A program made the translations under genes and the position numbers. From the NCBI GenBank assembly GCA_017613485.1, contig JAGADS010000192.1, forward strand, positions 1 to 7,367: a stretch of 7,367 nucleotides of DNA, given 5' to 3'. The stretch's first letter is position 1. Each line of letters opens with the position of its first letter. The notes under the pieces are model-generated. The model was not told where the DNA came from, did no database searches, and saw only the letters and a program-made list of their open reading frames with translations. This document shows, piece by piece, positions 1 through 5,986 of this stretch. This DNA comes from Treponema sp. (GTDB lineage Bacteria; Spirochaetota; Spirochaetia; Treponematales; Treponemataceae).

Positions 1-64
1 AATTTGCAAATGGGTTTCATTAAATATGGAAGAAAATAGACATGGAGTAAAACATTGAGAGGGA

Positions 65-403
65 TTACATCGTCCCCATTTGTTTTTCCAAAGACTGCTC
101 CACAAATCTGTTTAGAGACAAGTCATGTTCTATCGCATAAATTGCAATCCTCTTATGAAGTTCCGGCGGGATTCTGACATTGAATGAACCTTTATATGCC
201 TTCTCAGGTTCTTTTCCATTCGACTCGCACAACTCAAGATAATCATCAACCGCAGCATGAAAGTCTTCCATCAGTTCCGTTGCATTACTTCCTTCATAAG
301 AAACAAGAGATCTTATTCCCTGAACCTTGCCGTAGAAAAGCTCATCGTCCTGAGAAAACTCAACACTTCCAACATATCCTTTGTACTCAATCATATTCTT
401 CAT
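65..403 (-). CDS. hicB: HicB-family antitoxin with C-terminal ribbon-helix-helix domain
   Basis: This is the antitoxin of a type II toxin-antitoxin pair. By family knowledge it binds and neutralises the HicA mRNA-cleaving toxin and represses its own operon. The protein has 112 residues. Residues about 4-65 look like the HicB partial RNase H fold (IEYKGYVGSVEFS, FYGKVQGI, and an acidic helix around VDDYLELCE). Residues about 71-108 read as a ribbon-helix-helix DNA-binding domain (GSFNVRIPPELHKRIAIYA, then LSLNRFVEQSLEK). The ATG at 401-403 overlaps the hicA TGA stop (400-402) as ATGA, which suggests translational coupling. A strong Shine-Dalgarno AGGAGG lies inside the end of hicA (minus strand, about 411-416). 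A second ATG three codons in is possible, but the spacing favours the first. The gene looks complete and ends in TAA at 65-67. Confidence 0.93.
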   Translation of the reverse strand: MKNMIEYKGYVGSVEFSQDDELFYGKVQGIRSLVSYEGSNATELMEDFHAAVDDYLELCESNGKEPEKAYKGSFNVRIPPELHKRIAIYAIEHDLSLNRFVEQSLEKQMGTM

Positions 404-654
404 ATCAGTTCCTCCTGCGTTAATGTTTCAATAAGCTGCTGCACCTGATAGACTTTAAGCTCATTTCCAGGATGCGGCTTATGAAGTAAAATTGACGCAT
501 GATTTTCGGAAGTAAAAATCACTCTTGAACCACTTGTCTTTCCTTTGTTTGAACGGACATAAGAAAGTAATCCGAGCAGAGTTTCCGCCTCATCAAACGT
601 AAAATCCTTTAGCTTTGCTTTTAATCTCTGTATCAGTTTTTCTTTCTTTCCCAT
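400..654 (-). CDS. hicA: HicA-family toxin (mRNA interferase)
   Basis: This is the toxin of the HicAB pair. HicA proteins are small double-stranded-RNA-binding-like ribonucleases that cleave mRNA in the cytoplasm. From the ATG at 652-654 the product has 84 residues. It shows the family pattern: an N-terminal KKEKLIQRL helix, KDFTFDEAETLL, TSGSRVIF (residues 40-47), ILLHKPHPGNELK (55-67) and a final YQVQQLIETL helix. An in-frame TTG at 675 would add seven residues, but the ATG start matches the usual N-terminus and sits just after a promoter-like sequence. The classical GSH motif is GSR here, a form I recall from this branch of the family; His58 and His61 remain. The toxin precedes the antitoxin, the usual HicAB order. 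Confidence 0.92.
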   Translation of the reverse strand: MGKKEKLIQRLKAKLKDFTFDEAETLLGLLSYVRSNKGKTSGSRVIFTSENHASILLHKPHPGNELKVYQVQQLIETLTQEELI

Positions 655-660
655 ACTTCT

Positions 661-689
661 AGAATATACCAACAAATAAACTTTTGCAA
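661..689 (-). promoter_or_regulatory. Putative hicAB promoter, apparently leaderless
   Basis: On the minus strand a -35-like TTGCAA (684-689) is followed after 17 bases by TATTCT (661-666). Six bases then separate that hexamer from the hicA ATG at 654. The alternative -10 TATATT (663-668) is closer to consensus but leaves only a 15-base spacer. There is no Shine-Dalgarno at a workable distance. Each hexamer matches 4 of 6 consensus bases, so support is modest. A weak dyad TAGTT/AACTA (697-701 and 715-719) lies upstream and might be an operator for HicB; this is speculative. Confidence 0.4.
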
Positions 690-727
690 CTGTTTTTAGT
701 TACAAAATTAAGAGAACTACAACCACT

Positions 728-735
728 CCCCCCCC
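728..735. repeat. Homopolymeric C8 tract between divergent promoters
   Basis: Eight consecutive C residues (G8 on the other strand) lie four bases upstream of the -35 hexamer of the lipoprotein promoter and about 40 bases upstream of the hicAB -35-like hexamer. The tract is clear in the sequence. A role as a slippage-prone, phase-variable element is an inference, by analogy with the poly-G tracts upstream of tpr genes in Treponema pallidum. Confidence 0.85.
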
Positions 736-739
736 ACAA

Positions 740-775
740 TTGACCCATACCCCAAAAAACACGTATACTTATAAT
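740..775 (+). promoter_or_regulatory. Promoter for lipoprotein-patatin unit, leaderless start
   Basis: TTGACC at 740-745 matches 5 of 6 bases of the -35 consensus, and TATACT at 764-769 matches 5 of 6 of the -10 consensus. The spacer is 18 bases. The -10 hexamer ends six bases before the ATG at 776, so the expected transcription start falls on or next to the A of the start codon. No Shine-Dalgarno is present. A second TATAAT at 770-775 touches the ATG but is too far (24 bases) from the -35. Confidence 0.7.
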
Positions 776-1420
776 ATGAATAAAACAAGAAGTTTATTAA
801 GTTTGTTTTGCACGGGATTACTCATTTTTTTTCTGACTGGATGTACTTCTGTTCCCAAGCCTCAAGAGCCAGAGGAACCTGAGATTGAGATTCAGGAACC
901 AAAACAGGAACCTTCATGGAAACCTCTTAATTCTATCAACCAGCTTAAGGGTCTTTGGGTCGCGGATGACGGCTCCCTCTACGAATGGCCTTTTGAACTG
1001 AACGGAAAGACATACCTCCGCTATGCATGGGCGGAAGCAGACGATACTGAACGCTGGATAGCCTATGCAAAGCTTCATAACCGTGATTTTCTGGATGTGT
1101 GGAACCACCGCTTTTCATACATGAGTGCTGTTTATGGAAACGATTTTCCTCTTTCTGATGCAAACGGCATACAGGTGGGTCTCAAATTCCGTACCGATTA
1201 TTCTAATCCATACAGCAAGGACATACCGTTCAGGATATACAGACGGAAGGAATTACTTTTACCGGCATCTCTTGCAAAAACAAACCTTTCGTTTTTTCTT
1301 TTGTCTGACGGAAACATGCTTAAGGAAACCGGTGTCATGAGATTTGACTCAAAGCTCTTCAAGGATCAGAATGCCGATAGCAAGATCTACCGTCTTTCCC
1401 GAGACTACTGGAAGGAATAG
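776..1420 (+). CDS. Putative lipoprotein, treponeme-type, function unknown
   Basis: I do not recognise a named family. The 214-residue product starts with a lipoprotein signal peptide: MNKTR, a hydrophobic core, and the lipobox LTGC with the acylated Cys at residue 23. A Pro/Glu-rich linker follows (about residues 27-46), as expected for tethering a domain to a membrane. The rest is a soluble domain beginning LKGLWVADDGSLYEWPFELN, rich in Trp and Tyr and probably mainly beta; a lipocalin-like or substrate-binding fold is possible but unproven. The ATG at 776 is chosen over an in-frame TTG at 740 because that TTG lies inside the -35 hexamer and the signal peptide starts properly at 776. Only three bases separate its TAG stop from the patatin gene, so the two are probably co-transcribed. 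Confidence 0.85.
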   Translation: MNKTRSLLSLFCTGLLIFFLTGCTSVPKPQEPEEPEIEIQEPKQEPSWKPLNSINQLKGLWVADDGSLYEWPFELNGKTYLRYAWAEADDTERWIAYAKLHNRDFLDVWNHRFSYMSAVYGNDFPLSDANGIQVGLKFRTDYSNPYSKDIPFRIYRRKELLLPASLAKTNLSFFLLSDGNMLKETGVMRFDSKLFKDQNADSKIYRLSRDYWKE

Positions 1421-1423
1421 CTT

Positions 1424-2299
1424 ATGAAAAAACTGTTGCTTTCCCTGTGCATTTTATTTTTCTCCTGCATCCTGCCACTCTTTTCACAGAACTATGCACT
1501 TGTGCTTTCTGGCGGCGGTGGGAAAGGAGGATACGAGGTCGGTGTGTGGAAGGCATTGAATGAATACGGCATTGCACAGAAAGTTACCGTAATATCCGGT
1601 ACAAGCGTCGGTGGACTGAACGCAGGACTCTTTGCAGTTGCCCCGATCTACCGCATCGAGGATATCTGGCTTAACGAGGTTCCATTGGAGTTGAATCAGG
1701 ACGGTGAGGCTATCTCGCAAAAAGGCCTCATGAACATAATGAACCGCATTTCATTCTATTCATTTAAAGAAAAAAATATCCCTGATGTCTATGTGACCTG
1801 CTGCCATTCATGGAAAGACGGAGTGGGAGGACTTCTTGACATTGGAGTTCAGCTTGCAAAAGCCGCAACCAAATCAATTATTGACTATGCTTACCGTTTC
1901 CGCCTGAATGACGAGGATTCACAGGTCGAGATACGGAACAAGATGCTTGCAACATCAGCATATCCTGGTCTTACAGAACCTGTGCGTCTGAGTGACGGAA
2001 AGCTTTATTCTGACGGTGGGGCTGCGGACAATACTCCTGTTGAGCCTGTAATCGATTACAATCCAGACATCATACTTGTAGTTCATTTAAGCGCATGGTC
2101 TCCAAAACTTCAGAAAAACAAATGGCCGGGATACACGGTTATTGATATTGTGCCCAGTGACGAGATGCGCTGGCTTGGCGGCATGCTGGATTTCTCAAAG
2201 GAATGGACAGAACGGAACATTCAGCTTGGCTACGACGATACTGTAAAATGGCTCAGGGCAAACGGGAAATATCCCGTGGAGGACTATTGGTTCTATTAA
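1424..2299 (+). CDS. Exported patatin-like phospholipase / lipid acyl hydrolase
   Basis: Patatin-domain serine hydrolases cleave acyl groups from phospholipids or other lipids using a Ser-Asp dyad. All key elements are visible in this 291-residue protein: the glycine-rich oxyanion loop GGGGKGG (residues 30-36), the nucleophile elbow GTSVG with Ser61, the family block SAYPGLTEPVRL (about 178-189), and the DGG motif with catalytic Asp197. Residues 1 to about 22 form a signal peptide (MKKLLLSLCILFFSCILPLF, then SQ), so it should act in the periplasm or outside the cell. A Shine-Dalgarno AAGGA lies seven bases before the ATG, inside the end of the preceding lipoprotein gene. It is shorter than PlpD/type Vd patatins and lacks a C-terminal beta-barrel. 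The substrate cannot be told from the sequence. Confidence 0.93.
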   Translation: MKKLLLSLCILFFSCILPLFSQNYALVLSGGGGKGGYEVGVWKALNEYGIAQKVTVISGTSVGGLNAGLFAVAPIYRIEDIWLNEVPLELNQDGEAISQKGLMNIMNRISFYSFKEKNIPDVYVTCCHSWKDGVGGLLDIGVQLAKAATKSIIDYAYRFRLNDEDSQVEIRNKMLATSAYPGLTEPVRLSDGKLYSDGGAADNTPVEPVIDYNPDIILVVHLSAWSPKLQKNKWPGYTVIDIVPSDEMRWLGGMLDFSKEWTERNIQLGYDDTVKWLRANGKYPVEDYWFY

Positions 2300-2307
2300 G
2301 CCTCCCC

Positions 2308-2336
2308 TTTAATCTTTTGGCTCTATGGTATATAAT
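2308..2336 (+). promoter_or_regulatory. Promoter of the solute-binding-like gene, leaderless start
   Basis: A perfect -10 TATAAT lies at 2331-2336, preceded after 17 bases by a poor -35, TTTAAT at 2308-2313. Six bases (2337-2342) separate the -10 from the ATG at 2343, the same geometry as at 764-776. There is no Shine-Dalgarno before that ATG. The upstream in-frame ATG at 2325 lies before the -10 and would not be in a transcript starting here. Confidence 0.6.
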
Positions 2337-2342
2337 TCACGC

Positions 2343-3620
2343 ATGAAACTTAACAAGAAAATTTTAATCATTGCCGGATCAGCTCTGTTTCTGGCTCTGG
2401 CTGTAATCATTACTATACTTTGCCTTAACCGCAGGACGCCCGGTGTAAAAATCGGTTTCTACGACCTTGAAAAAACCACCGAGGATATTTTTGTAGAACT
2501 TATAAAAGACTCTTACGCAGAAAACAAGGATGCCCCCGCTATCAGTTTTGTGCATCTGGATCAGATAGACAGTTCTGTAGACCTGATGCTTATGCCTATG
2601 GGGAAAAAACAAGATGACTTGATTGCTTCCATTAATTCGGGCAAAAAGAAAAATCCTTCACTGCCGTTTTCCGTCATGAGCGAGACTACATCCTCCATAA
2701 GGCAGAAGTCTTTAAAAATCGATGACAAAGTGATTTCAATTCCGCTTCTTATGGACAACGTGGAGTTGAATATATCCAACGATGCCATTGCGATGACAGA
2801 CACTAAGCAGCTTCAAACATGGAAGGACATAGAAACTTTCGCCACATCTTCCCAGCAGTTTTTCCCCTACCCGATTGTTTTTGCAGGAGCAGATTATCCG
2901 ACTTTACTCAGCGTGTTCACTGCACTCACAGAATGCTATTCAGGAAAGGATGCATACGACGAAGCGGTAAATTCTATCTCACGTTTTTTTGACGAAAGAA
3001 ACGGCATTTATGACAGCAGTGAAATATTGGAATTGCTGGAAACACTTGCAGGCACCCCGGAATCACCTCTCTATGCGGCCGCATCAACTCTTGCCAGATG
3101 GATTAACTCAGGTCTCCTAACTGTAAACGTATTCAACATGACAAAACGCGATGTTGAGATATACATGGAGAACCGCTACAGTTCTGTAGTAATCACGACA
3201 TTAAGCGATCACCGCAATATGAGTACCCAGGCAACAAATAAATATACATCCTTACCGCGTGCAGTTGGAAACGGAGGCAACTCAGTTGGATTTTTCCCTT
3301 CCTCCCGTCCAGCAAGCCAGCGTTACCTTACATGCCCTGTCATATCTGCCGTTCCTCTTACAAAAAACAAATCTTCTGCAACTGTCATAAAGACCCTGCT
3401 TTCGAAGGATTTCCAGTCAAAGATTTCGTTCTATACAGGTCTTGCCCCGGTAGACGCACAATGCCAGACACCAGACATTCTCTCTGATGACGTAAGGTTC
3501 TTTGTTGCTGCCACCAATGCTCCGCTGACACCACTTAATCAGGCCGCATTCAGTGATGAAAAACAAATTGAATCGTTTGCTATTGAACTGACAGGCTATG
3601 TTAAAAAGATGCGGAAATAA
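2343..3620 (+). CDS. Membrane-anchored protein resembling an ABC solute-binding protein
   Basis: The 425-residue protein starts with KLNKK and one hydrophobic segment (residues about 7-29) followed by NRR. It is probably an uncleaved inner-membrane anchor with the rest in the periplasm; no lipobox Cys is placed at a good lipid-attachment site. The body resembles family 1 extracellular solute-binding proteins in arrangement: IPLLMDNVELNISNDAI (133-149, like the usual hinge segment), TWKDIETFA (159-167), and a C-terminal VIKTLLSKDFQSKISFYTG plus LAPVDAQ (about 348-373), which mirrors the family's ending. The resemblance is by pattern only. No permease or ATPase gene is adjacent, so a role in transport is uncertain; it may be a sensor or an orphan binding protein. 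The ATG at 2343 is preferred over 2325 because of promoter position. It ends three bases from the convergent EAL gene. Confidence 0.8.
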   Translation: MKLNKKILIIAGSALFLALAVIITILCLNRRTPGVKIGFYDLEKTTEDIFVELIKDSYAENKDAPAISFVHLDQIDSSVDLMLMPMGKKQDDLIASINSGKKKNPSLPFSVMSETTSSIRQKSLKIDDKVISIPLLMDNVELNISNDAIAMTDTKQLQTWKDIETFATSSQQFFPYPIVFAGADYPTLLSVFTALTECYSGKDAYDEAVNSISRFFDERNGIYDSSEILELLETLAGTPESPLYAAASTLARWINSGLLTVNVFNMTKRDVEIYMENRYSSVVITTLSDHRNMSTQATNKYTSLPRAVGNGGNSVGFFPSSRPASQRYLTCPVISAVPLTKNKSSATVIKTLLSKDFQSKISFYTGLAPVDAQCQTPDILSDDVRFFVAATNAPLTPLNQAAFSDEKQIESFAIELTGYVKKMRK

Positions 3621-3623
3621 TGC

Positions 3624-5054
3624 TTACACATGCTCAACAATGAATTTCTTGAATGTCTCTTCGTCTATCGGGCGTGAATAGTAATATCCCTGTGCAACCT
3701 TGCATCCTATGTTCTGAAGAATCTTGACCTGTCTCTTGGTCTCAACACCCTCACATAGTGAGACTTTTCCAAGCTCGTTCACCATCTTAATCATATAGGC
3801 AAGAACAACGCGGGCATCCCTGGAACCTTCAGCCTGATGCAGGAATCTCTGGTCAAATTTTACTACATCAACCGGCATCTCGCACAGCATGTTCAGGGAC
3901 GACTGACCGCTTCCGAAATCATCCATGCTCACGACATAACCTGAAGAATGCAGGCGGTGAATCAAGTCCTTTACGTAATCATCCCCCGCTCCGGCAAAGC
4001 GCTCTTCTATCTCAAGCTCAATGTATTTCTTGTCAACCTGATACTGAATCTGCAGTGTATCCAGTTCCGTGATGAATTCGAGTGAATTATGGGAAAGACG
4101 AGAAATGTTCATCGAAATCGGCACCCGGGGAATATTCTCCTTATCCAGTTCACGCAGGAATGTGAATACTTTCCGATATACATACTGATCAAGAACTCCC
4201 ACAAGACCATTACGCTCAAGTACGGGTATGAAAATGTCCGGCGGAATCAGGGCATTGTTTTTTGTCTTCCATCGCACAAGAGCCTCTGCTCCCTGAATTT
4301 TTCCTGTCTCCAGATTGATTTTTGGCTGATAGAGTACAAGAAGGTCCTTGTTGGTGATTGCCTTTTCTATTCCGTTTTCTATGCGCTCCTCGTTTTCATG
4401 CTGAATGCGCATGTTGCTGTCATACATGGAGAAGTTTTCGATTACACTGTCCTGTGTAAGGCGGCGGGCATAACCTACCTTGCTGATCATGTCCCTAAGG
4501 TCAATCTCATGACCGTAATTCATGCAGACTATGTTTCCGCTCTTGAGGATTATATGAACGTCCTCTTCCTTTCCAACCTGCTCCTGAAGATTGCTCTGGG
4601 TGATTTCCATTGCAGTTATGAAATCCGTCTCATTACCTTCAATAGGCTGCAATATATAGAAGTTGTCGGCATATCCTCTTGCGACAATGGCATTTGGTGA
4701 CTGATTCTTTATCTCAGACACATGTTTTGCTATGCTTTTTAGAATCATGTCCCCTTTGTCTGCACCGTAAATGCGGTTTACAAAGGCAAAATCCCTTACA
4801 TTCAGTTCGGACAGAAGAAATCTATGGTGCTTTGAAAGGCGGAAAAGATGTCCGGCGGCTTCTTCAAACCCCTGAAGGTTCAGCATACCGGTAAGGCGGT
4901 CATGTTTTTTTCCACTGACAAATTTCTTGATGTACAGAACGGTTATGACCAGAGCGTACAAAGCCAAAAGCAAAATGCACACCCATGCAATCAGCGCTCC
5001 TCCCCGGGAATCACCGTTGACAGACAAGAACTTCTCCGAAATAAAATCAAACAT
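3624..5054 (-). CDS. Membrane-bound degenerate GGDEF / intact EAL protein (c-di-GMP phosphodiesterase)
   Basis: The protein has 476 residues from the ATG at 5052-5054; an in-frame TTG at 5072 would add six. A single transmembrane helix spans about residues 19-42, with no periplasmic sensor of any size. Next comes a GGDEF-fold domain (KHDRLTGMLNLQGFEEA onward, about 50-165) whose signature is RGYADNF (126-132) instead of R-x-GGDEF, so it should not make c-di-GMP. The EAL domain (about 230-476) keeps the residues needed for hydrolysis: EALVRW (Glu257), the Asn of MNIS (316), the Glu of LEIEE, DDFGSG (Asp378, Asp379), the Lys of VVKFD (399), the Glu of CEGVET (435) and QGYYYSRP (Gln455). It should therefore degrade c-di-GMP at the inner membrane face. 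No strong Shine-Dalgarno is visible; TATAGT (minus strand, 5093-5098) is a possible -10. Confidence 0.93.
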   Translation of the reverse strand: MFDFISEKFLSVNGDSRGGALIAWVCILLLALYALVITVLYIKKFVSGKKHDRLTGMLNLQGFEEAAGHLFRLSKHHRFLLSELNVRDFAFVNRIYGADKGDMILKSIAKHVSEIKNQSPNAIVARGYADNFYILQPIEGNETDFITAMEITQSNLQEQVGKEEDVHIILKSGNIVCMNYGHEIDLRDMISKVGYARRLTQDSVIENFSMYDSNMRIQHENEERIENGIEKAITNKDLLVLYQPKINLETGKIQGAEALVRWKTKNNALIPPDIFIPVLERNGLVGVLDQYVYRKVFTFLRELDKENIPRVPISMNISRLSHNSLEFITELDTLQIQYQVDKKYIELEIEERFAGAGDDYVKDLIHRLHSSGYVVSMDDFGSGQSSLNMLCEMPVDVVKFDQRFLHQAEGSRDARVVLAYMIKMVNELGKVSLCEGVETKRQVKILQNIGCKVAQGYYYSRPIDEETFKKFIVEHV

Positions 5055-5072
5055 AGACCTAGCAGACCCCAA

Positions 5073-5386
5073 ACTTTTTTTTGACTGTCTTAACTATATC
5101 ATTTTTTTTATTTTTATGGAAGTATGCAGACCGACCAGAATAGACGAAAATTGCGTCAATTTGATTAGGAATCCCGTTTTGAGCAGAAAAAAACCGTGTC
5201 AAATTGATACATCGTCATTCATATTGTCACACGGATTCGGATTTTCTACGAAAATCCCTGAGATGTTGTTATCATGATTTTCTTCCTTTCGTGACATAAG
5301 ACTGGTTTAAGACAGAATAAGGCACCACAAACTTTAAAGAAACGTCGTTAGACGTTTCGAATCCGTGTGATCCAAAATAAAAAAAC
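5073..5386. other. Intergenic control region between EAL gene and hsp20
   Basis: About 400 bases separate the two divergent genes. I see no convincing coding sequence or tRNA here. The region is AT-rich with T tracts (5075-5082 and 5101-5109). It contains a pair of inverted 9-mers (TCAATTTGA 5156-5164, TCAAATTGA 5199-5207), then the nested inverted-repeat structure at 5227-5370 and the sigma-54 promoter at 5387-5403, both listed separately. No CIRCE element (the HrcA operator) was found, so that route of heat-shock control is not apparent. Confidence 0.7.
5227..5370. repeat. Nested inverted-repeat structure upstream of hsp20
   Basis: A perfect 13-base inverted repeat (TCACACGGATTCG at 5227-5239, CGAATCCGTGTGA at 5358-5370) encloses 118 bases. 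Directly inside the left arm is an 8-base hairpin with a 3-base loop (GGATTTTC 5239-5246, GAAAATCC 5250-5257). Directly inside the right arm is an 8-base hairpin with a 4-base loop (GAAACGTC 5339-5346, GACGTTTC 5351-5358). A weaker imperfect hairpin lies between (about 5269-5299). It could be a multi-branched RNA, a set of activator sites for the sigma-54 promoter 17 bases downstream, or a small inserted element. No T-run follows either arm, so it is not a terminator. Confidence 0.8.
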
Positions 5387-5403
5387 TTGGCACGGAATTT
5401 GCT
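5387..5403 (+). promoter_or_regulatory. Sigma-54 (RpoN) promoter of hsp20
   Basis: TTGGCACGGAATTTGCT fits the RpoN consensus YTGGCACGrNNNTTGCW at every defined position. GG (5389-5390) and GC (5401-5402) are separated by exactly ten bases, the required -24/-12 spacing. Transcription should start near 5413, giving a leader of about 54 bases. No sigma-70 pair of proper spacing overlaps it. Sigma-54 promoters need an activator bound upstream; the dyads at 5239-5257 and 5339-5358 are candidates. Confidence 0.85.
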
Positions 5404-5466
5404 ATATGTCTAGTGCCGGATAAAACCGGTAGATAAATCAAACAAAACCATTTTGGAGGTAATATT

Positions 5467-5898
5467 ATGAACGAACTTTCACTTTTCAACTCACTTTTTG
5501 ACGACGGTGACTTTGGATTTTTCCCAGCTATCCCAAAGAACTGCTCATTCGGAGTTCCGCAGGTTGACGTAAAGGAAACCAAAGATGCATACGCCTTGGA
5601 AATGGATTTGCCCGGACGCACCGAAAAAGACGTTGACGTGGATCTTAAGGACAATGTTCTTACCATTGCTTCCCATACCGAGGAAACAAAGGAAGAGAAA
5701 TCAAAGGATAAAAAGGATGGAGAGGCACAGTGGCTCATCCATGAAAGAAGGACAAGTGGATTCTGCCGCCGCTTTACACTGCCGCAGGACATCGACAGCG
5801 AGAAAGTAAGCGCCAGCTTCAAGAACGGTGTTCTTTCCGTACAGATTCCGCGCAAAGCCGTGTGCGAGTCTAAGAAAATAGCAATTTCCGTAGCATAA
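5467..5898 (+). CDS. Hsp20 / alpha-crystallin family small heat-shock protein
   Basis: This is an ATP-independent holdase chaperone that forms oligomers in the cytoplasm and keeps unfolding proteins soluble for refolding by DnaK or ClpB. The 143-residue protein has a short N-terminal arm with aromatic residues (about 1-30), an alpha-crystallin domain (about 31-130) starting VDVKETKDAYALEMDLPG and ending with the hallmark FKNGVLSVQIPRK (118-130), and a C-terminal tail with the oligomerising I-x-I motif as IAI (138-140). A very charged Lys/Glu loop (about 72-86) lies in the usual beta5-beta7 connection. GGAGGT (5455-5460) lies six bases before the ATG. The gene is monocistronic, with a sigma-54 promoter and its own terminator. 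A 173-codon open frame on the opposite strand is a shadow. Confidence 0.96.
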   Translation: MNELSLFNSLFDDGDFGFFPAIPKNCSFGVPQVDVKETKDAYALEMDLPGRTEKDVDVDLKDNVLTIASHTEETKEEKSKDKKDGEAQWLIHERRTSGFCRRFTLPQDIDSEKVSASFKNGVLSVQIPRKAVCESKKIAISVA

Positions 5899-5905
5899 CT
5901 TTACT

Positions 5906-5939
5906 AAGGGGGAAGCAAAATTCCCCCTTTACTTTTTTT
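5906..5939 (+). terminator. Intrinsic terminator of hsp20
   Basis: A perfect 9-base stem (AAGGGGGAA 5906-5914, TTCCCCCTT 5921-5929) with loop GCAAAA is followed by a T-rich tail (TTTACTTTTTTT). It lies eight bases after the hsp20 stop codon. The T tract overlaps the likely -35 of the next gene's promoter. Confidence 0.95.
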
Positions 5940-5956
5940 ACCATATGCCATATAAT
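5928..5956 (+). promoter_or_regulatory. Putative promoter of the PilZ-like gene
   Basis: TTTACT at 5928-5933 (4 of 6) and a perfect TATAAT at 5951-5956 are 17 bases apart. Expected start is near 5963, giving a leader of about 64 bases. That leader holds a stem CTAAAC/GTTTAG (5967-5972 and 5990-5995) and a conventional AGGAGG ribosome-binding site at 6015-6020. Confidence 0.6.
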
Positions 5957-5977
5957 TTAAGCATATCTAAACGGAGC

Positions 5978-5986
5978 TTATCCACA
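5978..5986 (+). other. Isolated perfect DnaA box
   Basis: TTATCCACA matches the DnaA box consensus TTATNCACA exactly. It lies in the leader of the PilZ-like gene, between its probable transcription start and its ribosome-binding site. I see no second box nearby, so it is not an origin. A chance match is plausible in a window this size. Confidence 0.35.

Noticed and set aside
740..775. TTG start at 740 for the lipoprotein
   Set aside because: The codon is part of the -35 hexamer, and the signal peptide with its positive N-terminus begins at the ATG at 776.
4089..4700. 203-codon plus-strand open frame
   Set aside because: It lies wholly antisense to the EAL/GGDEF gene, which has conserved catalytic motifs throughout. 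The translation shows no family features.
4927..5277. 116-codon plus-strand open frame running into the intergenic region
   Set aside because: It starts antisense to the EAL gene's transmembrane region, has no ribosome-binding site, and overlaps the repeat structure; no protein features are visible.
5227..5370. Reading the inverted repeats as a bidirectional terminator for the flanking genes
   Set aside because: The flanking genes diverge from this region, and no T-run follows any of the stems on either strand.
5073..5466. Possible CIRCE (HrcA) operator upstream of hsp20
   Set aside because: Neither half of TTAGCACTC-N9-GAGTGCTAA is present; the dyads found have different sequence and spacing.
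5334..5855. 173-codon open frame on the minus strand, longer than the hsp20 gene it overlaps
   Set aside because: It is antisense to hsp20, whose alpha-crystallin signature, ribosome-binding site, promoter and terminator are all clear. The product is Ser/Leu-rich with no recognisable domain.
5978..5986. Replication origin
   Set aside because: Only one DnaA box was found, with no dnaA/dnaN genes or box cluster.
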